DNA of 64,000 nucleotides from Winogradskyella sp. (GCF_013213835.1 NZ_JABSSU010000004.1:186001-250000), one strand, 5' to 3'; numbered from the stretch's first letter, positions 26,961 through 36,026 are shown. Notes: a model not told the origin generated them from the letters alone. Translations and numbers: made by a program.

Positions 26961-26973
26961 TATCTTTTTCTGC

Positions 26974-26996
26974 CATTCCTGCGTAGGCAGGAATCT
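26974..26996. repeat. REP-like hairpin (CATTCCTGC..GCAGGAATCT)
   Basis: ATTCCTGC (26975-26982) and GCAGGAAT (26987-26994) pair perfectly around GTAG. The flanks CAT and ATCTC match those of the repeats at 32131 and 63481, pointing to one family of small palindromic elements. Confidence 0.6.
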
Positions 26997-27059
26997 CAAA
27001 AAAAAGGATGCCGCTTCTATCCCTAACACTTTTGTTTTCCTAAATACTATCGTACATTT

Positions 27060-27083
27060 ACTAATCACTAATCACTAATCACT
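27060..27083. repeat. Short tandem repeat, ACTAATC x 3.4
   Basis: Three exact copies and a partial fourth of the 7-base unit ACTAATC, ending 2 bases before the start codon of the next gene. It could vary in copy number by slippage. Confidence 0.7.
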
Positions 27084-27085
27084 TC

Positions 27086-28195
27086 TTGAACCTATCCTAT
27101 TGGGAAATAAAATCTTGGTTAACCAACGTAGATTATACAATTGTTGGTAGTGGTATTGTTGGACTTAATTGTGCCTTGCAATTGAGACAACGCTTTCCAA
27201 AAGCTAATATTCTCATTCTCGAAAAAGGCCTATTACCACAAGGCGCGAGCACAAAAAATGCTGGTTTTGCATGCTTTGGAAGTTTAAGCGAAATCATTGA
27301 TGATTTAGAATCACATACCGAAGAAGAAGTGTTTCAGCTTGTGAAAAAACGCATCAATGGGCTGCAGCTATTAAGAGAAAATTTAGGTGATAAAACTATT
27401 GACTATAAACCGTTTGGTGGTTATGAGCTCTTTTCAAGTCATGATGATTTATTTGAGAAATGTTATGCTAAAAAAAATGATATCAATACGCTTTTAAAGC
27501 CATTATTCTCAGATGAGATATTTAGTTTTAAAACGAATGATTTTGGGTTTAAAAATTGTAAAGCTCAGTTAGGATTTAATCAGTTCGAAGGACAAATAGA
27601 TACTGGAAAAATGATGGAAGCATTGCTTCAAAAAGTCCTTCAGAACGACATTAAAATTTTAAACGGAATTACCGTTAATTCTTTTTCTGATGATACTGAT
27701 AGTGTAAAAATAAGTACAGATAATTTTGAGTTGAGCACAAAGAAATTATGCATTGCAACCAATGGTTTTGCTTCAAAATTAAATATTGATAGTGTTAAAC
27801 CTGCACGAGCACAAGTACTTATTACAAAACCAATACAAGATTTGCACATTAAAGGTACGTTTCACTTAGACCAAGGTTATTATTATTTCAGAAATATTGA
27901 TGATAGAATCTTGTTTGGTGGCGGCAGAAATTTAGATTTTAATGGTGAAGAAACATCTGAATTTGGCGAAACAGAACTCATTCAAAACGAGTTAGAAAAC
28001 ATACTTAAAACTACAATTTTACCAGAGACGGAATTTGAAATAGACCACAGATGGTCTGGTATTATGGGTGTTGGTTCTCAGAAGAACGCGATAGTAGAAC
28101 AACTCAGTAACCATGTCTATTGTGGTGTCCGTTTAGGCGGAATGGGAGTTGCTATTGGTAGTAGTGTTGGTAAAGATTTAGCAGATTTAGTGTAA
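27086..28195 (+). CDS. FAD-dependent oxidoreductase (DAO family)
   Basis: 369 residues. The N-terminal YTIVGSGIVGLNCALQLRQRFP is a dinucleotide-binding Rossmann motif, and the C-terminal HRWSGIMGVG..VYCGVRLGGMGVAIGS is the FAD-binding end of the D-amino-acid-oxidase/glycine-oxidase family. It probably oxidises an amine or amino acid; the substrate is unknown. The start is TTG: NLSYWEIKSW before the Rossmann strand is the usual N-terminus in relatives I recall. Its stop overlaps the next start as TAATG. Confidence 0.8.
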   Translation: MNLSYWEIKSWLTNVDYTIVGSGIVGLNCALQLRQRFPKANILILEKGLLPQGASTKNAGFACFGSLSEIIDDLESHTEEEVFQLVKKRINGLQLLRENLGDKTIDYKPFGGYELFSSHDDLFEKCYAKKNDINTLLKPLFSDEIFSFKTNDFGFKNCKAQLGFNQFEGQIDTGKMMEALLQKVLQNDIKILNGITVNSFSDDTDSVKISTDNFELSTKKLCIATNGFASKLNIDSVKPARAQVLITKPIQDLHIKGTFHLDQGYYYFRNIDDRILFGGGRNLDFNGEETSEFGETELIQNELENILKTTILPETEFEIDHRWSGIMGVGSQKNAIVEQLSNHVYCGVRLGGMGVAIGSSVGKDLADLV

Positions 28196-28644
28196 TGACC
28201 GTTAAACAACAATTACATCAACAATGTGAAACCTTTTTAAACAAAAGGTTAGAGGTGATTCAAAATACAATCTCAGATATTGAAAAGGCCTTAACATCAG
28301 AGACCAAAAGTACCGCAGGTGACAAACACGAAACTGGTAGAGCCATGCTTCAACTAGAACGAGAAAAAGCAGGTCAGCAGCTTGCTGAATTACAGAAACA
28401 ATTTCTAGTTTTAAATAAGATTAATATCTCTCAAAACCACAGCACAATTGCACTTGGTAGTATTGTGTATACAACACAGTCAAATTATTTTATAAGCACA
28501 GGTGTCGGTGAAGTAGTATATAATGACGACACATTTTTTGCTATTTCACTAGGTTCTCCAATTGCAAGATTATTAGTAGGTAAAACTATTAATGAGACTT
28601 TTAAATTTCGTGATAAGGAAATAACAATCACAAAAATTATCTAA
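28195..28644 (+). CDS. GreA/GreB-like coiled-coil protein
   Basis: 149 residues. The N-terminal half (about 5-75) is a charged coiled coil (KRLEVIQNTISDIEKAL..LQLEREKAGQQLAELQKQ). The C-terminal half (about 85-149) has the small beta-domain pattern of the transcription elongation factor GreA/B C-terminus, with ISLGSPIARLLVGKTINE. The acidic tip of true GreA is not clear, so it may bind RNA polymerase without cleavage activity. It overlaps the FAD oxidoreductase by one base, so the two are co-expressed. Confidence 0.65.
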   Translation: MTVKQQLHQQCETFLNKRLEVIQNTISDIEKALTSETKSTAGDKHETGRAMLQLEREKAGQQLAELQKQFLVLNKINISQNHSTIALGSIVYTTQSNYFISTGVGEVVYNDDTFFAISLGSPIARLLVGKTINETFKFRDKEITITKII

Positions 28645-28707
28645 AATTGAGGCACTTACGTTTTTTCCTTTAAAAACTATTGTAACTTCACAAGTAAATT
28701 AGATCCT

Positions 28708-29223
28708 GTGATTCGTTTTATTCAAGTTATAATTATTGCATTAATAGGCATTGGTAATGCCCAAAAAACCAATTCAATTGATTTTGTTATTAAAAATTTG
28801 GGTGTTAATGTAGATGGACATTTTAATTCATTTGAAATTAATACACAATTTAATACGAAAGGAGACTTAGTTTCAATTTATGGTAAAGTTGAGGTCAAAT
28901 CTATTGAAACAGGCATTGAGAGCAGAGACGAACACTTATTAAAGGAGGATTATTTTCACCAAAGCAAATATCAATATATAATTCTCGAAAGTACTTCCAT
29001 GACAAAAAATGATGACAACACCTATAGCGTTTTAGCAACGTTAACCATCAAAGGAAAAACTAAGAATATTTCAATTCCACTTACTTTAGAAAGACAACAG
29101 AACAGGATCTTTATTGCATCTGCGTTTGAAATTAACCGGAAAGACTTTGGTGTTGGTGGAAGCAGTTTTATTTTAGGAAAAACCGTTAAAGTACAAGTAA
29201 AGCATTATCATAATTTACTATGA
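28708..29223 (+). CDS. YceI-family periplasmic lipid-binding protein
   Basis: 171 residues. A signal peptide (about 1-18, IGIGNAQ) is followed by the YceI lipocalin-like fold: SIDFVIKNLGVNVDGHF, ESRDEHLLKEDYFHQSKYQYI and FEINRKDFGVGG are its hallmarks. YceI proteins bind isoprenoid or long alkyl chains. The start is GTG; no better start lies nearby. It overlaps the FAD oxidoreductase by 4 bases (ATGA) and heads the predicted phenolic-lipid operon, suggesting that it carries the product or an intermediate; this is inference. Confidence 0.85.
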   Translation: MIRFIQVIIIALIGIGNAQKTNSIDFVIKNLGVNVDGHFNSFEINTQFNTKGDLVSIYGKVEVKSIETGIESRDEHLLKEDYFHQSKYQYIILESTSMTKNDDNTYSVLATLTIKGKTKNISIPLTLERQQNRIFIASAFEINRKDFGVGGSSFILGKTVKVQVKHYHNLL

Positions 29224-30353
29224 AAGCACCTAATGTTGATGTGGTTGTAATTGGTGGTGGATTAGCCGGTTTATGCTGCGCCATTCACCTTGTAAAGCAT
29301 CAATTTAAGGTAGTATTAGTAGAAAAGAATAATTATCCAAAACATAAAGTTTGTGGTGAATATGTGTCTAATGAGGTACTTCCTTATTTAGAGTATCTTG
29401 GTTTTGACCCTTTTAATTTTGGGGCAAAAGCCATCACAAAATTTCAGTTGACCACACATAACAATAAAAGTATTGAAGCTAAGTTACCTCTTGGAGGTTT
29501 TGGTATCAGTCGTTATAAAATGGATTATGAGCTGTTCTTACTTGCGAAGAAAGAAGGAGTTAAGATTATTCAAGATTCTGTGGTTGATGTCCAATTCAAT
29601 AATGACACTTTCAGCACTAAAATGAAGGTAAATGATGTGGTTACATCTAAATTGGTCGTTGGTGCTTTTGGAAAACGCTCTAATCTCGATATTCAATTTA
29701 AACGCGATTTTATAAAAAAGAAATCGCCGTACCTTGGTGTAAAATTGCATGTTAAGGGAGAATTTCCAGAGAATAAAGTGGCCTTGTACAATTTTAAAGG
29801 AGGTTATTGTGGGGTTTCAAAAATTGAGAATAATCACATAAATCTTTGTTACATCACAAGTTTTGACGCTTTTAAAGTTTACAAGGATATTCAGCATTTT
29901 CAAGAAGCTATTGTCTTTAAAAACGAACTGTTGAAGACAATTTTTAAATCTTCAAATCAAGTATTTGATCATCCCTTAACCATAAGTCAGATTTCTTTTG
30001 AAACTAAAAAACCGGTTGAGAACCATATGATTATGTGTGGTGATTCCGCGGGCATGATTCATCCACTTTGTGGTAACGGAATGGGAATGGCCATACGCAG
30101 TGCAAAGTTAGCTTCAGATGTTATGATTGAATATTTAAATCAGAACATTCCAACGCGTGAAAAGCTTGAAAGCGCATATATAAAGTCATGGAAAAAAAAT
30201 TTCAAATTAAGGCTCAGTGTTGGACACATCATTGCATATTTATTTAGACAAGATTGGTTGGCGCCAAAATTACTCGTACTTTTAAGAGGGTTACCATTTT
30301 TAGTGCCACAAATTATTAGGATGACACATGGAAAACCTATTAAAGTAAAGTGA
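29220..30353 (+). CDS. FAD-dependent oxidoreductase, geranylgeranyl-reductase / SrsC-like
   Basis: 377 residues. The FAD-binding start is VVVIGGGLAGLCCAIHLV, followed by KVCGEYVSNEVLPYL and the C-terminal MCGDSAGMIHPLCGNGMG motif, typical of the geranylgeranyl-reductase/phenol-hydroxylase superfamily. In the Streptomyces srsABC pathway an FAD monooxygenase hydroxylates the alkylresorcinol made by a type III PKS. The gene order here (FAD enzyme, methyltransferase, type III PKS) contains the same three activities. That role is inferred from context. Overlaps of 4 bases on both sides indicate tight co-translation. Confidence 0.8.
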   Translation: MKAPNVDVVVIGGGLAGLCCAIHLVKHQFKVVLVEKNNYPKHKVCGEYVSNEVLPYLEYLGFDPFNFGAKAITKFQLTTHNNKSIEAKLPLGGFGISRYKMDYELFLLAKKEGVKIIQDSVVDVQFNNDTFSTKMKVNDVVTSKLVVGAFGKRSNLDIQFKRDFIKKKSPYLGVKLHVKGEFPENKVALYNFKGGYCGVSKIENNHINLCYITSFDAFKVYKDIQHFQEAIVFKNELLKTIFKSSNQVFDHPLTISQISFETKKPVENHMIMCGDSAGMIHPLCGNGMGMAIRSAKLASDVMIEYLNQNIPTREKLESAYIKSWKKNFKLRLSVGHIIAYLFRQDWLAPKLLVLLRGLPFLVPQIIRMTHGKPIKVK

Positions 30354-31060
30354 GTTTATTCATCGATACTACATATAGAAGTAATGCTACTGAGATTATG
30401 GACGATTTTTCCATAAAAGGAGAATTGTTGCGCGATACTCTCGATAAACTGGGAAAAATAAATAAATGGCTTGGCGGAAATAATGTTACTATTAATGGCG
30501 TAGAACAATTATTAAAAGATCAAGATAAATCTAAAACCTATACGATTATTGATTTGGGCTGTGGACATGGTGATATGTTGCGGTTAGTTGCGGATTTTGG
30601 AAGAAAACAAGGGTTTAAGTTTAAGCTTATAGGTATAGATGCGAATGAAGATGCTGTTGCTTACGCACAAGAATTGTCAAATGATTATGCAGCATTGAGT
30701 TTTCAAAAACTTGATATTTTTTCTGAGGAATTCAAAGATTTAAAATATGATATCGCCTTATCGACATTGTTTTTACATCATTTTAAAGAAAATGAAATTG
30801 AGCATATGTTAAAGCAGTTAGCATCAAATGCCAATATAGGTATAGTGATTAATGACTTGCATCGCAGTACATTGGCTTATGGATTATTTAAGTTGTTAGG
30901 ATTATTTATCTCTAATGACATGATTGTGCAAGATGGATTAACGTCTATTTTAAGATCATTTAAAAGAAATGAATTAGAAAGCCACTCAGATCAACTGCAA
31001 CTAAAATCACAAATTCATTGGAAATGGGCATTTCGCTACCAATGGCTAATAAGAACTTAA
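30350..31060 (+). CDS. Class I SAM-dependent methyltransferase
   Basis: 236 residues. Motif I is IIDLGCGHGDMLRLVADFG, followed by the acidic end of strand 2 (LIGIDANEDAV) and an IALSTLFLHHFKE segment in the position of motif II. The GTG start overlaps the upstream stop as GTGA, and the type III PKS starts one base after its stop. By analogy with SrsB it may methylate the polyketide ring or a phenolic oxygen. That is inference. Confidence 0.88.
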   Translation: MSLFIDTTYRSNATEIMDDFSIKGELLRDTLDKLGKINKWLGGNNVTINGVEQLLKDQDKSKTYTIIDLGCGHGDMLRLVADFGRKQGFKFKLIGIDANEDAVAYAQELSNDYAALSFQKLDIFSEEFKDLKYDIALSTLFLHHFKENEIEHMLKQLASNANIGIVINDLHRSTLAYGLFKLLGLFISNDMIVQDGLTSILRSFKRNELESHSDQLQLKSQIHWKWAFRYQWLIRT

Positions 31061-32113
31061 ATGGCTGTAAGAATTACATCGGTTGCAAAGCAACTACCAA
31101 AATATACCCGTAAAACAAAGGATATTTTACCATATGTTGAACTCTGGTTAGAAGGGCAAGACGAACGTTTTAGGCGCAAAGTTTTAAAAATCTTTGAAAA
31201 TGCAGCGGTTGATAAAAGGTATTCTATTATGGACGCAGAAGATGTTTTTTTAAAGACATCTTTTGAAGAAAAAAATGACATTTACGCACGCGAATGTGTA
31301 AAACTTGCAGAGCAAAGTTTGGTTAAAGCCTTAGATAAAGCCAAATTACAACCAGCAGATATTGACTATATTATTACCGTTTCTTGTACAGGGATTATGA
31401 TTCCGTCTTTAGACGCCTTTTTAATTAATAGTTTAAAGATGCGACGAGATATTGTGCGCTTACCGGTTACTGAAATGGGTTGTGCTGCCGGAGTTTCGGG
31501 GATTTTATACGCAAAGAATTTTTTAAAATCCAACCCCAATAAACGCGCTGCAGTAGTAGCTGTAGAATCACCAACAGCTACGTTTCAATTAGACGATTAC
31601 TCCATGGTTAATATTGTGAGTGCAGCAATTTTTGGTGATGGTTGCGCTAGTGTAATTCTATCCTCTTACGAAGATGAAGAAGGTCCTGAAATTTTAGATG
31701 AAGCTATGTATCATTTTTACGATGCTGCACATATGATGGGATTTAAACTGCGAAATACAGGTCTTCAAATGGTATTAGATCAATCCGTGCCTCAAACCAT
31801 TGCAGATCATTTCCCTAAAATCATTCATCCGTTTTTAGAGCAAAATAATTTAACCATTGCAGAGATTGACCATTTGGTGTTTCATCCTGGTGGCAAAAAA
31901 ATTGTACAAACTGTCGAAGAACTATTTGGTGATTTAGGTAAAAACATTGACGACACAAAAGAGGTGTTACGCCTCTATGGTAATATGAGTAGCGCGACTG
32001 TTCTTTATGTTTTAGAACGATTTATGGATAGAGATTTACCAAAAGGTGACAAAGGGATAATGCTCAGTTTTGGGCCTGGTTTTTCGGCACAACGTATCTT
32101 ATTAGAATGGTGA
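31061..32113 (+). CDS. Type III polyketide synthase
   Basis: 350 residues, normal for the chalcone/alkylresorcinol synthase family. The Cys-His-Asn triad is present: Cys141 (TEMGCAAGVSG), His275 (VFHPGGKK) and Asn308 (LYGNMSSATV), with the C-terminal SFGPGFSAQRILLEW. It extends an acyl starter with malonyl-CoA and cyclises the chain, giving resorcinols, pyrones or related rings. Dedicated fatty-acid-like genes (KS, FabZ-like, FabL-like, ACP) nearby suggest a long or unusual acyl starter. It is directly adjacent to the methyltransferase. Confidence 0.93.
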   Translation: MAVRITSVAKQLPKYTRKTKDILPYVELWLEGQDERFRRKVLKIFENAAVDKRYSIMDAEDVFLKTSFEEKNDIYARECVKLAEQSLVKALDKAKLQPADIDYIITVSCTGIMIPSLDAFLINSLKMRRDIVRLPVTEMGCAAGVSGILYAKNFLKSNPNKRAAVVAVESPTATFQLDDYSMVNIVSAAIFGDGCASVILSSYEDEEGPEILDEAMYHFYDAAHMMGFKLRNTGLQMVLDQSVPQTIADHFPKIIHPFLEQNNLTIAEIDHLVFHPGGKKIVQTVEELFGDLGKNIDDTKEVLRLYGNMSSATVLYVLERFMDRDLPKGDKGIMLSFGPGFSAQRILLEW

Positions 32114-32131
32114 CAAAATTAATGTTTTGTC
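32112..32131 (+). terminator. Possible terminator after the type III PKS
   Basis: GACAAAA (32112-32118) pairs with TTTTGTC (32125-32131), overlapping the stop codon and running into the palindromic repeat. There is no proper T-run, so it may be leaky. Confidence 0.35.
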
Positions 32132-32154
32132 ATGCTGAACTTGTTTCAGCATCT
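32131..32154. repeat. REP-like hairpin (CATGCTGAA..TTCAGCATCT)
   Basis: ATGCTGAA (32132-32139) and TTCAGCAT (32145-32152) pair perfectly around CTTGT. Flanks are GTC on the left and CTC on the right. It sits between the PKS and the SDR gene, inside the biosynthetic cluster. I recall this element as widespread in Bacteroidota intergenic DNA. Confidence 0.6.
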
Positions 32155-32171
32155 CACTAATACAAAGAAGA

Positions 32172-32969
32172 ATGATTAAAGAATTTAAACATAGAAATGA
32201 ATGGGCACTTATTTTAGGTGGAAGTAGTGGTTTAGGTCTTGCTACAGCTAAAAAATTGGCTAAGCACGGTCTAAATATTTGCATTGTACATCGTAATTCT
32301 AGAATGCAACAAGAAGCTATTTTAAGAGAATTTGAAATCATTAAGAAAGAAGGTGTAGAATTCAAGTCATTTAACAGTGATGCCTTTAAACCTGAAAAGC
32401 GGAATGAGATAATTGATACATTAAAATTGTCTTTGGGTAAGGAAAATAAAATTAAATCCTTGGTACATAGTGTGGCAAAGGGAAATTTAAAACCTATGGT
32501 GTCAGATGAAAATAATGAACTTAAACATGATGATTTTGCACTAACGATTCAAGCAATGGGCATCAGTTTATATGATTGGTTTAAGTCAATTTTTGATGCT
32601 GATCTTTTTGCGTCAGATGCACGTGTCATTAGCTTTACGAGTGAAGGCAATACAAAAGCATGGCAAAACTATGCTGCTGTTTCTGCAGCAAAGGTTACGC
32701 TTGAGGCCATTACAAGAAATATTGCACTTGAGTTTGCCGCACACGGCATAAAAGCCAATTGCATACAAGCTGGTGTGACTGATACTGCATCATTACGAAT
32801 GATTCCAGGTAACGAACAGATTATAAATCACACATTAAAACGAAATCCTTATAAACGTCTCACCACGCCCGAAGACGTAGCTAATGCGGTGTATTTATTA
32901 ACTAAGGATGAAGCCTCTTGGATTACAGGAACTATCATTCCTGTTGATGGAGGTGAACATTTAAGATGA
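32172..32969 (+). CDS. SDR-family enoyl-ACP reductase, FabL-like
   Basis: 265 residues. The cofactor motif is GGSSGLG (16-22). The catalytic pair is Tyr167 and Lys174, a Y-x6-K spacing used by the enoyl reductases FabI and FabL, not the Y-x3-K of ordinary ketoreductases. The segment GVTDTASLRMIPGNEQI and the IIPVDGGEHLR end resemble FabL. It would reduce enoyl-ACP with NADPH or NADH. It lies 58 bases after the PKS and upstream of the hotdog and KS genes, so it probably helps build the acyl starter. Confidence 0.75.
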   Translation: MIKEFKHRNEWALILGGSSGLGLATAKKLAKHGLNICIVHRNSRMQQEAILREFEIIKKEGVEFKSFNSDAFKPEKRNEIIDTLKLSLGKENKIKSLVHSVAKGNLKPMVSDENNELKHDDFALTIQAMGISLYDWFKSIFDADLFASDARVISFTSEGNTKAWQNYAAVSAAKVTLEAITRNIALEFAAHGIKANCIQAGVTDTASLRMIPGNEQIINHTLKRNPYKRLTTPEDVANAVYLLTKDEASWITGTIIPVDGGEHLR

Positions 32970-32973
32970 GAAC

Positions 32974-33552
32974 ATGATTAAAACTGACAATTTTGAAAAA
33001 GTTGAGGTTAACTCATCACGTGAGCTTAGAAATTGGTTATCAGTGCATTATAATCAAACCGAAAGTGTTTGGTTGGTTACCTATAAAAAAGACACACCTG
33101 AAAAGTATGTGTCAACTTCTGAAATATTGGATGAATTACTTTGCTTTGGTTGGATTGATGGTATTAGAAGAAAGCTAGATGATGACAAAACTATGCAGTT
33201 AATTTCAAAACGAAAGGCACAACATTGGGCTAAAACTTACAAAGACAGAGCTGAAAAACTCATTTCAGAAAATCGTATGGCACCTTCTGGTTACAAGAGT
33301 ATTAAGGCTTCAAAAGAGAATGGAATGTGGGATTTTATGAATGATGTAGACATGCTCATAAAACCAGACGATTTAGAAAAGGAATTGTCAGAACAACCTG
33401 AGGCACTGGCTTTTTTTGATGCTATAAACGATTCAAGTAAGCGTTTTGTGTTGAGATGGATTAAATTGGCAAAGACAGACAAGACTAGAAAAAATCGAAT
33501 TAAAAAAATTGTTCAATTATCCGCTAAAGGAGAAAAACTAAAAGGCAGTTAA
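32974..33552 (+). CDS. YdeI/OmdA-family protein
   Basis: 192 residues. LLCFGWIDGIRRKLDDDKTMQLISKRKAQHW and the C-terminal SSKRFVLRWIKLAKTDKTRKNRI are typical of the YdeI/OmpD-associated family, in which the C-terminal part is an OmdA domain. Reports link E. coli YdeI to polymyxin tolerance, but the biochemical role is unknown. It lies 4 bases after the reductase and 9 before the hotdog gene, so it is transcribed with the lipid cluster; whether it takes part in synthesis is unclear. Confidence 0.8.
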   Translation: MIKTDNFEKVEVNSSRELRNWLSVHYNQTESVWLVTYKKDTPEKYVSTSEILDELLCFGWIDGIRRKLDDDKTMQLISKRKAQHWAKTYKDRAEKLISENRMAPSGYKSIKASKENGMWDFMNDVDMLIKPDDLEKELSEQPEALAFFDAINDSSKRFVLRWIKLAKTDKTRKNRIKKIVQLSAKGEKLKGS

Positions 33553-33561
33553 ACGGCAAAT

Positions 33562-33999
33562 ATGGAAATTTCAAAAATTATTAAACTATTACCATATGAA
33601 GCTCCGTTTCTTTTTGTTGACGAGATTGTTACGATTACTGAAGCTGGTGTTAAGGGAAGCTATACTTTCGATGAAGAGGCCTTTTTTTATAAAGGGCATT
33701 TTAAAAATAACCCAATTACGCCTGGTGTTATTTTAACGGAATGTATGGCCCAGATCGGATTAGTATGTTTAGGTATTTATTTATTGGCAAATGAATTAGA
33801 TAGTTCTAAACAACCACAAATAGCTTTAACAGCAAATCAAATAGATTTTTACTTACCTGTTTTACCAGGTGAAAAAGTAGTTGTAGTATCTGAAAAAGAG
33901 GTGTTTCGGTTTAACAAGTTAAAATGTAAAGTAAAAATGTTCAATAGTAAAGATGAGCTAGTTGCTAGAGGATTAATTTCAGGAATGTTGAAAATATGA
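33562..33999 (+). CDS. 3-hydroxyacyl-ACP dehydratase, FabZ-like hotdog
   Basis: 145 residues. The start IIKLLPYEAPFLFVDEIV and the active-site segment YKGHFKNNPITPGVILTECMAQ keep the His and Glu of the FabZ dyad. It dehydrates 3-hydroxyacyl-ACP. The gene overlaps the downstream ketosynthase by 4 bases. It is separate from any primary fabZ, so it most likely serves the cluster's own acyl chain. Confidence 0.85.
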   Translation: MEISKIIKLLPYEAPFLFVDEIVTITEAGVKGSYTFDEEAFFYKGHFKNNPITPGVILTECMAQIGLVCLGIYLLANELDSSKQPQIALTANQIDFYLPVLPGEKVVVVSEKEVFRFNKLKCKVKMFNSKDELVARGLISGMLKI

Positions 34000-35270
34000 C
34001 GAATCGCGTAGTTATTACAGGTCTTGGTGTTGTAGCACCAAATGGTGTGGGATTAGAGGCTTTTACAAAAGCGCTTAAAGATGGCGTCTCTGGTATTACG
34101 TTTCATCAAGATCTTAATGATTTGAATTTCTCATGTCAGATTGGTGGAATCCCTCAAATTTCAGACGAATTAAAATCAAAATATTTTACAAATCTACAAT
34201 TACGAGGCTTTAATAGTTCTGGTATTCTTTATGGTTGTATGGCAGGTGTTGATGCATGGAAAGACGCAGGTTTTGATGTCAATGAAAAATCAGAATTAGA
34301 TTATGATACAGGACTCATTTTCGGAACTGGAACTTCAGGTGTAGAAAAGTTTCGAGAGGCCATTTACAAACTAGACGAAGGTAATGTAAGACGCTTAGGA
34401 AGTACAGTGGTATTACAAACCATGGCTAGTGGAGTTAGTGCATATCTAAGCGGAATGCTAGGTTTGGGGAATCAGGTAACTACAAATTCATCAGCATGCA
34501 CAACAGGGACAGAAGCTTTACTATTGGGCTTTGATAGAATACAGAACGGTAAAGCTAAACGAATGTTAGTTGGAAGTTGTAGTGATCATGGCCCTTATGT
34601 TTGGGGAGGATTTGATGCTATGCGTGTAATGACATACAAACACAATGCAACACCACAAGAAGGTTCTCGCCCAATGAGTGAAACCGCATCTGGTTTTGTG
34701 CCCGGTAGCGGAGCTGGTGCTATTGTAATTGAGTCCTTAGAAAGTGCCTTAGAAAGAGGAGCTAAAATATATGCTGAAGTTTTAGGCGGCGAAGTCAATT
34801 CCGGAGGTCAACGCAATGGTGGTACTTTAACAGCGCCTAATCCAGAAGCTGTAAAACGATGTATTTCAGTAGCATTGGAAAATGCTAATGTAAAAAACAC
34901 TGAAGTAGATGTGATAAATGGTCATCTTACAGCGACTAGTAAAGATGCTTTGGAAATCCAAAATTGGAGTGAAGCCTTAAATCGAAGAGGTCAAGACTTT
35001 CCATACATAAATTCAACCAAGTCTTTAGTAGGCCATTGTCTTGCTGCCGCTGGTGCTATAGAGTGTGTTGCTAGTGTTATTCAGCTAAATGAACAGTTCA
35101 TAGCACCAAACAAAAATTGTGAGGACTTACATCCTGAAATTCAAAAACTTGTAGACCGCAAAAGAATACCACAAAAAGAATATGTGTATAACTTTGATGT
35201 ACTGGCTAAAGCTAGCTTTGGCTTTGGTGATGTTAATGCTTGTGTTTTATTTAAGAGATTTAAGGAATAA
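33996..35270 (+). CDS. Beta-ketoacyl-ACP synthase (KAS II-like)
   Basis: 424 residues. The condensing triad is intact: Cys168 (TTNSSACTTGTEA), His310 (VINGHLTATSKD) and His347 (KSLVGHCLAAAGA), so it is a real ketosynthase and not a chain-length factor. The usual NAHGT is NGHLT here, a small departure. The C-terminus is ASFGFGDVNACVLFKRFKE; a broken copy of this end lies just before the ACP gene about 7 kb downstream. It presumably elongates the acyl starter on that ACP. Confidence 0.88.
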   Translation: MTNRVVITGLGVVAPNGVGLEAFTKALKDGVSGITFHQDLNDLNFSCQIGGIPQISDELKSKYFTNLQLRGFNSSGILYGCMAGVDAWKDAGFDVNEKSELDYDTGLIFGTGTSGVEKFREAIYKLDEGNVRRLGSTVVLQTMASGVSAYLSGMLGLGNQVTTNSSACTTGTEALLLGFDRIQNGKAKRMLVGSCSDHGPYVWGGFDAMRVMTYKHNATPQEGSRPMSETASGFVPGSGAGAIVIESLESALERGAKIYAEVLGGEVNSGGQRNGGTLTAPNPEAVKRCISVALENANVKNTEVDVINGHLTATSKDALEIQNWSEALNRRGQDFPYINSTKSLVGHCLAAAGAIECVASVIQLNEQFIAPNKNCEDLHPEIQKLVDRKRIPQKEYVYNFDVLAKASFGFGDVNACVLFKRFKE

Positions 35271-35324
35271 TCCCAGTGAAATTTTAGATTATAGATTTTT
35301 GCTCAAATAAAGATAGATATGCTT

Positions 35325-36026
35325 CTACCGAGTAACGGTTAAAATAAATCCAGTACTATGTAAATTATTTATTTCAATATTATGTAGCTCGTCCTTATTG
35401 AGGTATTTCCTTAGTTTACTAATATAGACATTCATGCTCTGTTTAGTGAAATAGTCATCATTTTTCCAGATTTTCATCATTGCTTCAGTATGCGAAAGAA
35501 CTTGGTCCTTTTTCTCGCAAAGTAATCTTAATAATTCTGCTTCTTTTGGACTTAAATTAGTTACTTCACCATTTAATTCTAATGACCTTCTACCAAAATC
35601 AAAGTTAAAATTACCAATCTTAAACTGAGCCGCAGAAGAGGGTTTCGTATTTTTAGCTCTCGGTAAAAGAATATTCAATTTTAAAAGTAAAATTTCAGGA
35701 TCAAAAGGTTTAATTAAATAATCTAATGCTCCCAAGTTATAACCTTTAACCTGATCTTCTTTAAGTGCTTTAGCAGTTAAAAAGATAAATGGAAAATCAT
35801 TATTAATTTTTAGAATTCGTTCAGCTAAGTTAAATCCGTCTACAAGTGGCATCATTATATCGAAAATACCAATGTCAAACTTTTTTTTCGAAAACATTTC
35901 AAAAGCATCTTCACCATCAGTACAAAGTTCAACTTGATAACTATTCATCTCTAAAAATATCTTTAGCATCATACCAAAGTTGGTATCATCCTCTGCTATT
36001 AATACATTAAATTTCTTATCCTTCAT
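35325..36026 (-). CDS. Response regulator, OmpR/PhoB family
   Basis: 233 residues. The receiver domain (about 6-120) has the acidic pair in AEDD, the phospho-acceptor Asp in IGIFDIMMPLVDG and the conserved Lys in YLIKPFDPEI. A winged-helix DNA-binding domain (about 138-232) ends GFILTVTR. It overlaps the histidine kinase gene by 4 bases, forming one two-component pair. Candidate binding sites are the tandem repeats upstream of the kinase gene. Confidence 0.93.
   Translation of the reverse strand: MKDKKFNVLIAEDDTNFGMMLKIFLEMNSYQVELCTDGEDAFEMFSKKKFDIGIFDIMMPLVDGFNLAERILKINNDFPFIFLTAKALKEDQVKGYNLGALDYLIKPFDPEILLLKLNILLPRAKNTKPSSAAQFKIGNFNFDFGRRSLELNGEVTNLSPKEAELLRLLCEKKDQVLSHTEAMMKIWKNDDYFTKQSMNVYISKLRKYLNKDELHNIEINNLHSTGFILTVTR

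Noticed and set aside
27060..27083. Possible CRISPR-like repeats
   Set aside because: The units are 7 bases, contiguous and without spacers; no cas gene is present.
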